This document shows positions 44,639 through 54,220 of a stretch of DNA of 64,000 nt, piece by piece. Location of the stretch: assembly GCA_017849555.1 (NCBI GenBank), contig JAFIGU010000095.1, positions 38,942 through 102,941 of the forward strand, written 5' to 3'. The translations under genes were made by a program, and so were the position numbers. Origin of the DNA: Sphingomonas sp. GTDB taxonomy: Bacteria; Pseudomonadota; Alphaproteobacteria; Sphingomonadales; Sphingomonadaceae. Each line of letters opens with the position of its first letter. Within the stretch, counting starts at the first letter, position 1. The notes under the pieces are model-generated. The model saw only the letters and a list, made by a program, of their open reading frames with translations, made no database searches and was not told where the DNA came from.

Positions 44639-46261
44639 TCACTCGATCGCTAGCGACAATCGTGTCTCATGCCCCGCGGGAATCGTAATGGGGTGATCCG
44701 TCGAATTGTAAACCTCTATGGGAACGGCGGCATAGCGGGGCAGCGTCGTATCGTTCCTGTGCAAGAGATTTCGCTCAAGCGATAGGGAGCCGCCGCCGGG
44801 CTCCGCCACGCGCTCTACGTTCCATCGCTGCTGACCTGCGAAAAACGCGATACCTGGCGTCGTCAACTCGATCGAACATGAAACGAGCGCTTTGCCCGGA
44901 GGAACGAGCACGCGCAATTCGTCCAGCTTGACTGATTTACCCGGCGCTACGCTGGTCGCCGTCGCGGTTCGCGCGACATGCCCTAGAGGCGCGGCCTGCA
45001 ATTGGACGCACCGGACCACGCCAGCAGGCCCTTCCGTCGTGATTCTGCCGTTAATCGAAGAAGCGCTGGCGGCATCGGCCCAGACTGCGACCCAATAGAA
45101 GATTCCGCCGAAAGAGGCGTTGATCAAGATCGCGCGGGATCGCTCGATATGAATCGCCCCTTCACGACTTCCAAGGCTGCCTGTTGACCAGAAGGGCGTA
45201 CCGATGGCGGCGTTGATCGACAAATTGACAGAGTCGCGGATCGTAAAGGCCCGCCCAACCGGCTGCTCGACGAGCCCATCGAATGCTAGATCATCACAAT
45301 TTTCGATGAGAAGTGCGGCTTGCTGGATCAATTTTCCCGCGCGGTAGAACCCCGTGCGAGCAACCTGCACGCCCGCCATAGTAACATATTGGCACTCGCG
45401 CAGGACTATCGCTTCTGCCCCGGTCTCAAACAACGTTGCACCGGTGATCGCGACGAATGGCGTTCGCTCGATCAGCAGCGAGTTGTACTTGCACTGAAAG
45501 AAGCGCACATTCTCTATGCGTAGGCCATCACACTTACGAATTTCCGCAATCCGCCCGCAGTGTAGCGCCGCTATGCAGCCATCAATCCGCGCGTCCCGGA
45601 CAGCGTAGAAATCCCGATCATTCGAGATGAACCGAAACACGGTGCCGCAATCATGTGCAAGCCACTCACCGATGTGAGGCATTTGGGCGGATCGGCCGCC
45701 ATCGGAAACGCTTTCGACGCCGATTTCTAGGCCATGAAACGATACGTCTCGAGCCTCAAACTGCTGAGAACCGGCTATATCGATGCCGATCGCCCCTGGC
45801 TGGAAGCCCGGTTCTGCCCCCCAGTCCGATTGACGGGCCTCTTTCGCCCGGATCGCGATTCCGACGATAGCAACGTTATTGCTATTGCGCGCGTCTATGG
45901 CGAGCCGTCCGTTGATGATGATTTCGGTACGAGTCGCTGACCGTGGTGGTCCCTTTCCCGTATAAGGCTCCCATCCCGAGCGCCCCGAGCCGCGCAATAC
46001 CTGACCGTCGCTTAGTACCAGCGGCACCTCAATCCGAAACGTTCCCGGCGGAACGTCGACGACCTGACCTGTTGCAAGCGCCGCGCGAAAAGCGGCGCTG
46101 TCGTCGGCGATGCCGTCGCCCTTGGCGCCGAAGTCGGCAACGCTGACGATGCGGTTCGCTGGGCGAGCCGCGCTCAGCGCCGGCGCAGCAACCGCGACTC
46201 CAACGGTCGGCGCACTGGCCTTGAGCAAATAGCGGCGGGTAAGGTGGGTATCGGTGGGCAT
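44639..46261 (-). CDS. Tat-exported parallel beta-helix protein (pectate-lyase/tailspike-like)
   Basis: A protein of 540 residues from the ATG at 46261; an in-frame ATG at 46294 is also possible. The N-terminus LTRRYLLKASAPTVGVAVAAPALSA is a twin-arginine signal. VSVADFGAKGDGIADDSAAFRAAL marks the pectate-lyase superfamily (Pfam Pectate_lyase_3) entry, followed by repeated short beta-strands typical of a right-handed beta helix, through about residue 380, and a beta-rich C-terminus. Such proteins degrade, epimerise or bind polysaccharides. In a polysaccharide locus it probably trims or modifies the polymer in the periplasm. Catalytic residues cannot be assigned by eye. Confidence 0.8.
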   Translation of the reverse strand: MPTDTHLTRRYLLKASAPTVGVAVAAPALSAARPANRIVSVADFGAKGDGIADDSAAFRAALATGQVVDVPPGTFRIEVPLVLSDGQVLRGSGRSGWEPYTGKGPPRSATRTEIIINGRLAIDARNSNNVAIVGIAIRAKEARQSDWGAEPGFQPGAIGIDIAGSQQFEARDVSFHGLEIGVESVSDGGRSAQMPHIGEWLAHDCGTVFRFISNDRDFYAVRDARIDGCIAALHCGRIAEIRKCDGLRIENVRFFQCKYNSLLIERTPFVAITGATLFETGAEAIVLRECQYVTMAGVQVARTGFYRAGKLIQQAALLIENCDDLAFDGLVEQPVGRAFTIRDSVNLSINAAIGTPFWSTGSLGSREGAIHIERSRAILINASFGGIFYWVAVWADAASASSINGRITTEGPAGVVRCVQLQAAPLGHVARTATATSVAPGKSVKLDELRVLVPPGKALVSCSIELTTPGIAFFAGQQRWNVERVAEPGGGSLSLERNLLHRNDTTLPRYAAVPIEVYNSTDHPITIPAGHETRLSLAIE

Positions 46262-46389
46262 CGGTTTGTCCGGATCGACAACAAAATTATTCATCGCACC
46301 CATTGCCATCGAACGTCGATCGGCAAGTGACACCATGTCAGACAGCCCGCTTAGCCAACGTCAACGTGGAAGGCGAGTCGCCCCTGGGC

Positions 46390-46419
46390 CCACGTGAACG
46401 TGGCAGACCGATATATCGG
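46390..46419. promoter_or_regulatory. Two palindromes in the divergent promoter gap of the polysaccharide operons
   Basis: CCACGT-GA-ACGTGG (46390-46403) and the perfect twelve-base CCGATATATCGG (46408-46419) lie side by side between the leftward and rightward operons. An AAAGGAGGTT at 46420-46429 follows but has no start codon at ribosome distance. They are candidate operators for coordinated control. Confidence 0.45.
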
Positions 46420-46466
46420 AAAAGGAGGTTCCGTTTTCTCCGAAAGGCGCTTAGCAGTTACATAAT

Positions 46467-47855
46467 ATGCCTACACGTCATCGTTCCGGCTCTTTCAGAC
46501 TAGATGCGTCGTTCGTCGTTTTCACCGCGTTCATGTGCATCGTGTGGCTGGCCGGAGGCGCGTCGCACGCGAATGTACTGGGTCAGGCGGTCGTGCGAAG
46601 CGCGGCATGGACGGCGTTGATCATCATACTTTTGACCGGCGAGCTTCGCGCATTTCGCCTCGCGAGGCCCGTGTGGGTTTTGCTGATCGCCGCGATAATG
46701 CTTCCTTTGCTGCAATTAGTGCCCCTGCCGCCATCCGTCTGGCAGGCGTTGCCGGGCCGGGCCGCGCTCGTAGAAGCAGCCGCTGCCAGCGGGCAAGCGC
46801 AGCCTTGGCGGCCGTGGTCTATCGTACCCGCGGCGACGGCAAATGCGGCTGCCTCGCTCATCGTGCCGCTCGTTACCATCATGCTTGTTACCAACTTCAA
46901 GGAGCGCGCACGTTCCTGGTTGCCCGGCACCTTGCTGGGCCTCGTCGTCGCGTCCGCGCTTGTCGGCCTGCTCCAACTTTCCGGAATTGGATTCAACAAT
47001 CTCCTAATCAATGGAACGCCCGGCCAGGTCAGCGGTACTTTCGCGAACCGAAATCACTTCGCCCTCTTCCTCGCCCTTGGCTGCATGCTGGCCCCCGTCT
47101 GGGCTTTCTTTGAAGGGCGCCGGCCACAGTGGCGCGGCCCGGTTGCACTGGGCTTCGTGCTGCTGTTTGCATTGACGATTCTGGCGAGCGGGTCGCGCGC
47201 CGGTTTGGTGTTGGGTCTCTTGGGGGTGGTTTTCGGGCTGGCGCTGGTGCGCCAAGAGATCAGGCGCGCGCTGCGCCGCTATCCTCGCTGGGTATTCCCC
47301 GTTCTGATCGTCAGCATCATCGGCGTTGTTGGGGCCTTTATTCTGATAAGTATCGTTGCGGACCGCGCGGTATCAATCGATCGAATATTAGCGATCGACC
47401 CCAACCAGGATCTGCGCCGCCGTGCACTTCCCACCGTTCTTCAAATGATTAAAATCTATTTTCCGGCGGGAACCGGGCTTGGCAGCTTTGATCCGATTTT
47501 CCGTATGCACGAGCCCTTTGACCTTTTATCGCTCGTTTATTTCAACCACGCTCACAATGATTTCCTTGAAGTCGTGCTCGATGCTGGCGTGCCGGGGCTG
47601 CTGCTATTGGTAGCCGCGCTTTCGTGGTGGGCGTGGGCAAGCATCAATGCATGGCGCGCCGATTCCGGCAGTGACTATGTCTTGCCCAAATTAGGGTCGG
47701 CGATGCTACTGCTCGTCGTGATCGCCAGCGTCTCCGACTATCCCGCGCGCACCCCCATGATCATGGTGATGGTCATCGTAGCTGCCACCTGGCTCAGCGA
47801 TCGGACGAGAGCGCACCGTAGCACAGCTTTACCCGCGTCCGGTCAGCCCTTATAG
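46467..47855 (+). CDS. O-antigen ligase/polymerase (Wzy_C) family protein
   Basis: Polytopic membrane protein of 462 residues with about 11 helices. The stretch GTPGQVSGTFANRNHFALFLALG is the conserved Wzy_C/WaaL core, and a large periplasmic loop carries FDPIFRMHEPFDLLSLVYFNHAHNDFLEVVLDAGVPGLLLL, with the His-Asn-Asp region found in ligases and polymerases. It could polymerise the repeat unit, as in sphingan and related systems, or ligate it to a carrier. First gene of the rightward operon; no Shine-Dalgarno is visible close to the ATG. The protein at 41037 is a second candidate for the same job. Confidence 0.85.
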   Translation: MPTRHRSGSFRLDASFVVFTAFMCIVWLAGGASHANVLGQAVVRSAAWTALIIILLTGELRAFRLARPVWVLLIAAIMLPLLQLVPLPPSVWQALPGRAALVEAAAASGQAQPWRPWSIVPAATANAAASLIVPLVTIMLVTNFKERARSWLPGTLLGLVVASALVGLLQLSGIGFNNLLINGTPGQVSGTFANRNHFALFLALGCMLAPVWAFFEGRRPQWRGPVALGFVLLFALTILASGSRAGLVLGLLGVVFGLALVRQEIRRALRRYPRWVFPVLIVSIIGVVGAFILISIVADRAVSIDRILAIDPNQDLRRRALPTVLQMIKIYFPAGTGLGSFDPIFRMHEPFDLLSLVYFNHAHNDFLEVVLDAGVPGLLLLVAALSWWAWASINAWRADSGSDYVLPKLGSAMLLLVVIASVSDYPARTPMIMVMVIVAATWLSDRTRAHRSTALPASGQPL

Positions 47856-47894
47856 GCAGCTCGCCTCCCTTTCTTTCTGGAAGACGTCGCGCGC

Positions 47895-48611
47895 ATGCAC
47901 AGGAATTGTACTGCTTTACTGATTGCGTTCGCTTTGTCGGCGTGTGGGGGTCGGCTACCACTGGAATCGAGCCAGCGCCTGACCGTTGTGAAGGACAGCG
48001 CAACGCTGCCTGCTCCCGCTCGTAACGACCTGACAGCTGCCGACCGCCCATCGCTGATCGGCCCGCTCGACACCATACAGGTAGACGTGTTTAACGTTCC
48101 TGAGCTCAGCCGGGAGATGCAGGTCGATGCGAGCGGCCGCATTTCGATGCCCCTAGCCGGCACGATAGAAGCCCGCGGCAAGACCGCGGAGGAGTTGGCG
48201 CGCGCTGTCGAGGACTCATTGCGCGGACGCTATGTCCGCAACCCGGAAGTGACCATCAACATCAAGAACTCGGTCAGCCAGGTCGTAACAATCGACGGGC
48301 AGGTCGTGGAGCCGGGTCTCTATCCCGTCACCAATCAGATGACCCTTATGCGTGCCATCGCATCGGCTAAAGGGCTGTCGGAATTTGCGCGACAGGACGA
48401 TGTCGTCATTCTCCGAACGGTGAATAATCAGAAGATGGCCGGCTTGTACAATATGGGAGCCATTCGCCGAGGCATGTATGACGACCCTCCGATCTATGCC
48501 AACGATGTGATTGTTGTTGGCGATTCGCCGCAGCGTCGCCTGTTCCGGGATTTTGTTTCGCTTTCGCCGCTTTTGGCTGGGCCGCTCATCGCGATCCTGC
48601 AAAGGAATTAA
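47895..48611 (+). CDS. wza: Polysaccharide export outer-membrane lipoprotein (Wza-type)
   Basis: Outer-membrane secretin-like export channel subunit of 238 residues. The signal peptide ends at the lipobox LSAC (residue 17), so it is lipidated. The Poly_export domain follows: LIGPLDTIQVDVFNVPELSREMQVDASGRISMPLAGTIEARGKTAEEL, and the SLBB domain ITIDGQVVEPGLYPVTNQMTLMRAIASAKGL. It is shorter than E. coli Wza (about 380), as in the GelD/GumB type with one SLBB domain. It lies 40 bases after the ligase gene and 15 bases before wzc, giving a full export operon. Confidence 0.93.
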   Translation: MHRNCTALLIAFALSACGGRLPLESSQRLTVVKDSATLPAPARNDLTAADRPSLIGPLDTIQVDVFNVPELSREMQVDASGRISMPLAGTIEARGKTAEELARAVEDSLRGRYVRNPEVTINIKNSVSQVVTIDGQVVEPGLYPVTNQMTLMRAIASAKGLSEFARQDDVVILRTVNNQKMAGLYNMGAIRRGMYDDPPIYANDVIVVGDSPQRRLFRDFVSLSPLLAGPLIAILQRN

Positions 48612-48625
48612 GGTTCGGTATCGTT

Positions 48626-50851
48626 ATGAATTTGGCTGCACCAAATCTCCGCGGCGGCTTTTCCGCAGCCGGACCGATTATTAACGATCCGCCGAGACCC
48701 GAAGCGGAGCGTATCCCGATTCTCCGTCATTATCTGCGCGTCGCGATGCGCTGGCGTTATGTTATCCTGGGTGTGGTGGGGGTTTGCGCGCTCTTCGGCC
48801 TAATCGCAACCTTGCTCATGACGCCCAAATATACCGCTACCTCGACGCTCGAGATTTCGCGCGAGTCAGACAAAGTCACCAGCTTCCAAGGCGTCGAACA
48901 GGAAGTCAGCGTGGCCGATCAGGAATTTTACCAGACCCAATATGGTCTTCTGAAGTCCCGTTCCCTCTCCGAACGTGTTGCGTCGCAGCTACGCTTGATC
49001 GATGATCCGAAGTTCTTCGAACTCTTTGGCGCGTCCAGCCGCGAACCTGCGCTTGAACTTTCGAGCGGGCGTTATCCTGCCTCCGGTCGCACGGTACGAC
49101 AACGGATTGCTGGCGAAATTCTTCTTAAGCATCTCGACATTTCACCAACCCGACTTTCGCGGCTGGTCGATGCCCATTTCACCAGCCCCAACCCCGATTT
49201 CTCAGCGCGAGTCGCCAACGCCTGGGCAGAAAATTTCATCCAGACTAATCTGGAACGCAAAGTCCAGGCGACCTCCTACGGCCGCAGTGTGCTGCAACAG
49301 CAATTGACTGGCCTCAAGGAAAAGCTGGACGAATCACAAAGGCAGTTGGTCGCGTACGCCTCCGCGGAGCGGATCATCAACCTACCTGCACAGTCGAGCG
49401 GGGATGGTCGGGCAACCAGCGAGCGCTCGATCACTGCAGATAATCTGGCCACGCTCAATAACGCGCTGTCACAGGCGACGGCAGACCGCATTCAGGCGGA
49501 AGCCCGTTACCGGCAAACGGGAAACGCGGGCGCATCGACTGAGGCTTTGCGCAACCAAGCAATCAACACCCTCCGTCAGAAGCGCGCTGAATTGGCGGCC
49601 GAATATCAGCGGCTGATGACGCAATTCGAGCCTGGATACCCCGCGGCCAAAGCGTTGCAGTCGCAAATCGACCAGCTCGACCGCTCGATCGCCCGTGAAG
49701 AAGGTCGGGTTTCCGGCTCGCTTCTCGCCGACTACCGGGAAGCGCTTGATCGCGAGCGAGCGCTGCAAGGCAAGGTTGAGCAACTCAAAGCCAGTTATCT
49801 TGACCTGCGCCGTCGTAGCATCCAGTACAACATCTACCAGCAAGAGGTGGATACCAATAGGGCGCTATATGACGGCCTCCTTCAGCGCTTTAAGGAGATC
49901 GGAGTTGCCGGGGGCGTCGGTGTCAACAATATCTCCATCGTCGATCCGGCGGATGTGCCGCAACGGCCTTCGAGTCCGCGCCTTTTCCTTAATCTTGCCA
50001 TTGCCCTCCTGACGGGCTTTGGTTTGAGCGCGCTCGCTGTCTACGCGTTGGAACAGATCGACGAAGCGATTGCCGACCCTGCGGAAGTCGAGCGGCGCCT
50101 TGGTTTGCCGCTGCTCGGCTCGGTGCCCAAGCAGGAGAGCGGCACTCCCAAAGAAGCGCTGCTCGATCGCAAGTCGGACCTCGTTGACGCATATCTCGCG
50201 GTGCAAACCAATCTCGGCTTCACAACCGAACACGGCGTGCCCCGCTCATTCGCAATCACTTCAACCCGGCCGGCCGAAGGCAAGTCGACGACCGCACTTG
50301 CCCTCGCAACCACGCTTGCCCGTGCGCATCGCAAAGTTATCTTGGTCGACGGTGACATGCGCTCGCCGTCAGTCCACCATTTTGGCGGGGTCGGTCACGA
50401 ACGCGGTTTGAGTAATTTCCTATCGGGCCAGGATGATATCGAAACGCTCATATTCCAGATGCCCGATTTTGGTTTCACAGCAATGTCTGCAGGACCGATC
50501 CCTCCTAACGCTGCTGAACTGCTAACCGGAAACCGGCTGTCGCTCCTCATAGAGCGGTTGCTTGAAAGCTATGATCACGTCGTGATCGATTCGCCTCCTG
50601 TGATGGGCCTGGCGGATGCGCCGCTTATCGCTAGCCGTGTTGAAGGCATTATCTATGCGGTTGAATCCCACGGTATCCGATCGAGTCTCGTCAAGACCGC
50701 GCTTGCCCGCCTTGCCAGCGCGAACGCCCGGGTTATCGGCGGCGTCCTGACCAAATTCGAGGCGCGTAAGGCGCATTATGGCTATGGCTATGAATATGGC
50801 TACAGCTACGGGCGACAAGGCGATAACAGGAAAGAGGCATCGCGCGGGTGA
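48626..50851 (+). CDS. wzc: Polysaccharide co-polymerase with BY-kinase domain (Wzc-type)
   Basis: Inner-membrane chain-length regulator and tyrosine autokinase of 741 residues, with both halves in one chain, unlike the split GelC/GelE arrangement of gellan loci. An N-terminal helix (about residues 48-68) is followed by the periplasmic coiled coil, a second helix (about 450), and the kinase: Walker A RPAEGKSTTALALA (about 548), Walker A' ILVDGDMRSP (about 570) and Walker B HVVIDSPPVMG (about 650). The C-terminus is a tyrosine cluster, HYGYGYEYGYSYGRQG, the expected autophosphorylation site. It overlaps the next gene by one to four bases. Confidence 0.93.
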   Translation: MNLAAPNLRGGFSAAGPIINDPPRPEAERIPILRHYLRVAMRWRYVILGVVGVCALFGLIATLLMTPKYTATSTLEISRESDKVTSFQGVEQEVSVADQEFYQTQYGLLKSRSLSERVASQLRLIDDPKFFELFGASSREPALELSSGRYPASGRTVRQRIAGEILLKHLDISPTRLSRLVDAHFTSPNPDFSARVANAWAENFIQTNLERKVQATSYGRSVLQQQLTGLKEKLDESQRQLVAYASAERIINLPAQSSGDGRATSERSITADNLATLNNALSQATADRIQAEARYRQTGNAGASTEALRNQAINTLRQKRAELAAEYQRLMTQFEPGYPAAKALQSQIDQLDRSIAREEGRVSGSLLADYREALDRERALQGKVEQLKASYLDLRRRSIQYNIYQQEVDTNRALYDGLLQRFKEIGVAGGVGVNNISIVDPADVPQRPSSPRLFLNLAIALLTGFGLSALAVYALEQIDEAIADPAEVERRLGLPLLGSVPKQESGTPKEALLDRKSDLVDAYLAVQTNLGFTTEHGVPRSFAITSTRPAEGKSTTALALATTLARAHRKVILVDGDMRSPSVHHFGGVGHERGLSNFLSGQDDIETLIFQMPDFGFTAMSAGPIPPNAAELLTGNRLSLLIERLLESYDHVVIDSPPVMGLADAPLIASRVEGIIYAVESHGIRSSLVKTALARLASANARVIGGVLTKFEARKAHYGYGYEYGYSYGRQGDNRKEASRG

Positions 50852-52074
50852 TGTCTCCACGCCACGCTTCGGTACGGCGGTCCGCAACCGAAAAGGCGTT
50901 TCGGGGGCTACTGGCAATCATTGCGGTAGCATTGGGTTATGTCAGCGTTACTCAAAGCCTAGGTTACACTTTCAAGGACGATTCCGCGCGGGCGCATATT
51001 TTGGCGCCCAATGACGGGAGGGTCACCGCGCTTCTGTCTCAGTCGTTCGTGACCGCTCAAGCGACCGCGACCGATCTCGCGGAAGGAGAGCGTCTCGCGC
51101 GCCTGGCGCTCGATCAGGATCCGACGGCGGTCCGCGCGGCGACGACGTTGGGACTCATCAATGAGATCAGAGGTCACAAGAAGGTCGCGCGCCGCCTATT
51201 CGCTTATGCCGACAAGCTCTCTCGCCGCGAACTCCAGACACAACTTTGGGCTATCGAGGATGCGGTTGAGCGACACGATGTCGCTGGCGCTCTTCGGCAA
51301 TATGATATCGCGCTTCGCACGTCACAAATCGCACCTGACTTACTGTTTCCTGTCCTTGCTTCTGCCGTCGCGGATCCCGGTATCCGTTCCGCGTTGACGC
51401 GAACACTGGCGAGCGATCCCGCATGGGGACCAAATTTCACTCTTTATGTGTCAGCCCACAGCCCCCCGGACGCAGCTGTCAGCCTGTTCCGAGACCTCGC
51501 TCGCACGGGAAATGAGGTTACGGCCGAACCGCACGCTCGGCTGGTCAATCGGCTCATTTCGAGTGGCGCATTTGCAGATGCGTGGAATTATTATTCGGGG
51601 ATTCGGCGCGGAGCCAGCCGACACTCATCGCGTGATCCGCGTTTTCAGATGAATCTCGCCATACCAACCCCGTTCGATTGGACGCTTGAGGACACCCCTG
51701 GAATCAGCTCGATGATTCAGCCCGGTGAGCGCGGCGGTATCTTTGATTTCTCAGCACCCGCAAGCGTAGGTGGAAATGTATTGCAGCAAATGCAGATGCT
51801 TCCTCCGGGGGATTATCGGTTGGAAGGACATAGCAGTGGAATCGAGCAGCCAGAGGGTTCACGGCCTTATTGGGTACTGACCTGCCTAGACGGCCGCGAG
51901 CTCAACCGCGTCATCGTACCGAACTCGACACAAGCAAAAGGAGCATTCTACGGGCAGTTCCATGTCCCGGAGACGTGCCCGGTGCAGACGCTTGCCCTTG
52001 TGGTTCGCGCAACCGAATCCATATCCGGCGTTACCGGACAAATCGACCTGATCCAGCTCGTTCCGCTTCGCTGA
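50851..52074 (+). CDS. Unrecognised membrane-anchored protein of the polysaccharide operon
   Basis: A 407-residue protein starting at the ATG at 50851, which shares one base with the wzc stop (a GTG three bases earlier is also possible). One N-terminal helix (LLAIIAVALGYVSVTQSLGY) anchors it, most of the chain being periplasmic. Residues 60-200 look like TPR/helical repeats (EGERLARLALDQDPTAVRAATTLG). The C-terminal half is beta-rich, with YRLEGHSSGIEQPEGSRPYW and TCLDGRELNRV, resembling a carbohydrate-binding-like sandwich. I recognise no known family. Tight coupling to wzc points to polymer assembly or export. Confidence 0.72.
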   Translation: MSPRHASVRRSATEKAFRGLLAIIAVALGYVSVTQSLGYTFKDDSARAHILAPNDGRVTALLSQSFVTAQATATDLAEGERLARLALDQDPTAVRAATTLGLINEIRGHKKVARRLFAYADKLSRRELQTQLWAIEDAVERHDVAGALRQYDIALRTSQIAPDLLFPVLASAVADPGIRSALTRTLASDPAWGPNFTLYVSAHSPPDAAVSLFRDLARTGNEVTAEPHARLVNRLISSGAFADAWNYYSGIRRGASRHSSRDPRFQMNLAIPTPFDWTLEDTPGISSMIQPGERGGIFDFSAPASVGGNVLQQMQMLPPGDYRLEGHSSGIEQPEGSRPYWVLTCLDGRELNRVIVPNSTQAKGAFYGQFHVPETCPVQTLALVVRATESISGVTGQIDLIQLVPLR

Positions 52075-52115
52075 TATGCGTTGCGTGATCGCCATTCGAC
52101 TTTGAAGGTTGCGTT

Positions 52116-52418
52116 ATGCGTTGTGCAGGATTCCTCGTCGCACTTCTGACAGTCCCAGCCTCGGTGACAGCACAAGTTACCCCGGTCAGTCAGACTGCCG
52201 AATCCTCGGCCGGTCAGGTCGGCCAGCGCCAAACGCGTGAAAAAGTCGCGCCAAATATCAATCCCGCAGGTCGGACCAATAGCCGTATCGCAAACCGGGT
52301 CGAATCGCGGATCCGAAACCGAATCGATCGCTATTACGATCCCCAAGCCAACGCCACGTCACCGTTTAAGGTCGCGGAGGAGCAAACACGCAAGGCTGGC
52401 AAGCCTACCGGCCACTAA
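52116..52418 (+). CDS. Small secreted Arg/Asn-rich protein, hypothetical
   Basis: A 100-residue protein with a clear signal peptide ([20 protein letters not shown]) and a GAAGG-like ribosome site. The mature part is short, polar and basic in the middle ([24 protein letters not shown]), with two IRNR-like turns, so it may bind the anionic polymer or a partner. It follows the unrecognised gene by 41 bases and closes the rightward operon. A GATGAC-AAT-GTCATC hairpin lies three bases after its stop, and the rest of the 153-base gap to purH holds nothing I recognise. Confidence 0.6.
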   Translation: MRCAGFLVALLTVPASVTAQVTPVSQTAESSAGQVGQRQTREKVAPNINPAGRTNSRIANRVESRIRNRIDRYYDPQANATSPFKVAEEQTRKAGKPTGH

Positions 52419-52571
52419 CCAGATGACAATGTCATCGCGTGTTACGACGGAGGCGCGCGACCCTGATCTGGGCCACTGCCATTCGCTTTTTGCTTCGTTG
52501 ACAATGGGTTTAACGCACGCGTCGACGAACGATGAAAAACCAGAGCGTGAACAGGCCTGCATTGTCAAAAC

Positions 52572-54143
52572 TCAATGCCGGAAGTGGCGCATCCCGGTGA
52601 AGATCATCGCCAGCCCGGCCTCGTCGGCCGCCGCGATCACCTCCGCATCGCGGATCGAGCCGCCCGGCTGGATCACCGCGGTCGCCCCCGCCTCGACCGC
52701 CGCGAGCAGCCCGTCGGCGAAGGGGAAGAAAGCGTCCGACGCCACCGCCGAGCCGATCGTGCGCGGCGTCGCCCAGCCGGCCTTGTCCGCCGCATCCTTC
52801 GCCTTCCACGCCGCGATCCGCGCGCTTTCCAGCCGGTTCATCTGCCCCGCGCCGACCCCGGCGGTGCTGCCATCCTTGGCATAGACGATCGCGTTCGACT
52901 TGACGTGCTTGGCGACCGTCCAGGCGAAGCGGCAATCGGCCAGTTCCTGCGCCGTGGGCTGGCGCTTGGTCACCACCTTGAGCATCTCGTCGGTGAGCTG
53001 GCCATTGTCGCGCGACTGGACCAGCCAGCCGCCGGTGATCGACTTGGCGGTGAGCCCGCCGCGCGCCGGATCGGGCAAAGCGCCGGTGAGCAGCAGCCGC
53101 AGATTCTTCTTCGCCGCGAACAAGGCGATCGCTTCCTCGTCGGCATCGGGCGCGACGACCACTTCGGTGAAGATCCCGGTGATCGCTTTGGCGGTCGCCG
53201 CGTCGAGCGTGCGGTTCAAGGCGATGATCCCGCCGAACGCCGACACCGTGTCGCAGGCGAACGCCGCCTCATACGCCTCGGCCAAGGTCGCCGCGGTGGC
53301 CACCCCGCACGGATTGGCATGCTTGACGATCACGCACGACGGCGCGGCGTCGCGGAATTCGCTGACCAGCTCGAGCGCCGCATCGGCGTCGTTGAGATTG
53401 TTGTAGCTCAGCTCCTTGCCCTGCACCTGCCGCGCCTGGCCGATGCCGGGGGTCGCGGGGCCGGCGTGGTTGTAGAATGCCGCCTGCTGGTGCGGGTTCT
53501 CGCCGTAGCGCAGCACGGTCGGCGCCTGGAGCACGAACGGCAGCGTCGCGGGGAACAGCTCGCGCTGATCGGCGAAGCCGAACCAGCTCGCGATCATCGC
53601 ATCATAGGTGGCGGTGGCGGCAAACGCCTTGGCCGCGAGCCGCTTGCGCTCGGCAAGATCGGTCTCGCCCTTGGCGACGATCGCATAATCCGCCGGATCG
53701 GTGACGATCGCGACATAAGCGTGGTTCTTCGCCGCCGAACGCACCATCGACGGGCCGCCGATATCGATATTCTCGATGATCTCGTCGCGCTCGGCACCTT
53801 TCGCGACGGTCTGGGCGAAGGGATAGAGATTGACCACCACCAGATCGATCGCGCCGATCCGATGCTCGGCCATCGCCGCGGCGTGCGCGGGATCGTCACG
53901 CACCGCGAGCAGCCCGCCGTGGACCATCGGGTGGAGCGTCTTGACGCGGCCGTCCATCATCTCGGGGAAGCCGGTGAGATCGGAAACGTCGCGCACGTCG
54001 AGCCCCGCGTCGCGCAGCGCCTTGGCGGTGCCCCCGGTCGAGACCAGTTCCACCCCGCGCTCGGCCAGCGTGCGGGCGAGATCGACCACCCCCGTCTTGT
54101 CGGACACGGAAAGAAGCGCGCGCTTGATCGGGATCGTGGTCAT
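52572..54143 (-). CDS. purH: Bifunctional phosphoribosylaminoimidazolecarboxamide formyltransferase/IMP cyclohydrolase
   Basis: Last two steps of purine synthesis, to IMP, in one 523-residue cytoplasmic protein. The start at the ATG 54143 gives [19 protein letters not shown]; 17 upstream in-frame residues are not conserved. The N-terminal cyclohydrolase domain has [21 protein letters not shown] and [12 protein letters not shown]. The formyltransferase part has [29 protein letters not shown] and [11 protein letters not shown]. The gene marks the return to core-like GC content after the polysaccharide locus. A 78-base gap with a repeat separates it from the following operon. Confidence 0.96.
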   Translation of the reverse strand: MTTIPIKRALLSVSDKTGVVDLARTLAERGVELVSTGGTAKALRDAGLDVRDVSDLTGFPEMMDGRVKTLHPMVHGGLLAVRDDPAHAAAMAEHRIGAIDLVVVNLYPFAQTVAKGAERDEIIENIDIGGPSMVRSAAKNHAYVAIVTDPADYAIVAKGETDLAERKRLAAKAFAATATYDAMIASWFGFADQRELFPATLPFVLQAPTVLRYGENPHQQAAFYNHAGPATPGIGQARQVQGKELSYNNLNDADAALELVSEFRDAAPSCVIVKHANPCGVATAATLAEAYEAAFACDTVSAFGGIIALNRTLDAATAKAITGIFTEVVVAPDADEEAIALFAAKKNLRLLLTGALPDPARGGLTAKSITGGWLVQSRDNGQLTDEMLKVVTKRQPTAQELADCRFAWTVAKHVKSNAIVYAKDGSTAGVGAGQMNRLESARIAAWKAKDAADKAGWATPRTIGSAVASDAFFPFADGLLAAVEAGATAVIQPGGSIRDAEVIAAADEAGLAMIFTGMRHFRH

Positions 54144-54220
54144 GGTCGGCTTTCGCGAAGCTAGGGAGGGTTCGCGCGGCCTATTAGGGTTCAATTCGCT
54201 TGCGCGCCACCCTCACCCTC

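Noticed and set aside
46420-46429. AAAGGAGGTT as ribosome site for an earlier start of the ligase gene
   Set aside because: No ATG, GTG or TTG lies at ribosome distance after it; the gene's first ATG is 38 bases further.
52359-52568. Possible small gene on the minus strand after purH
   Set aside because: It overlaps the secreted-protein gene, has no ribosome site and no recognisable domain.
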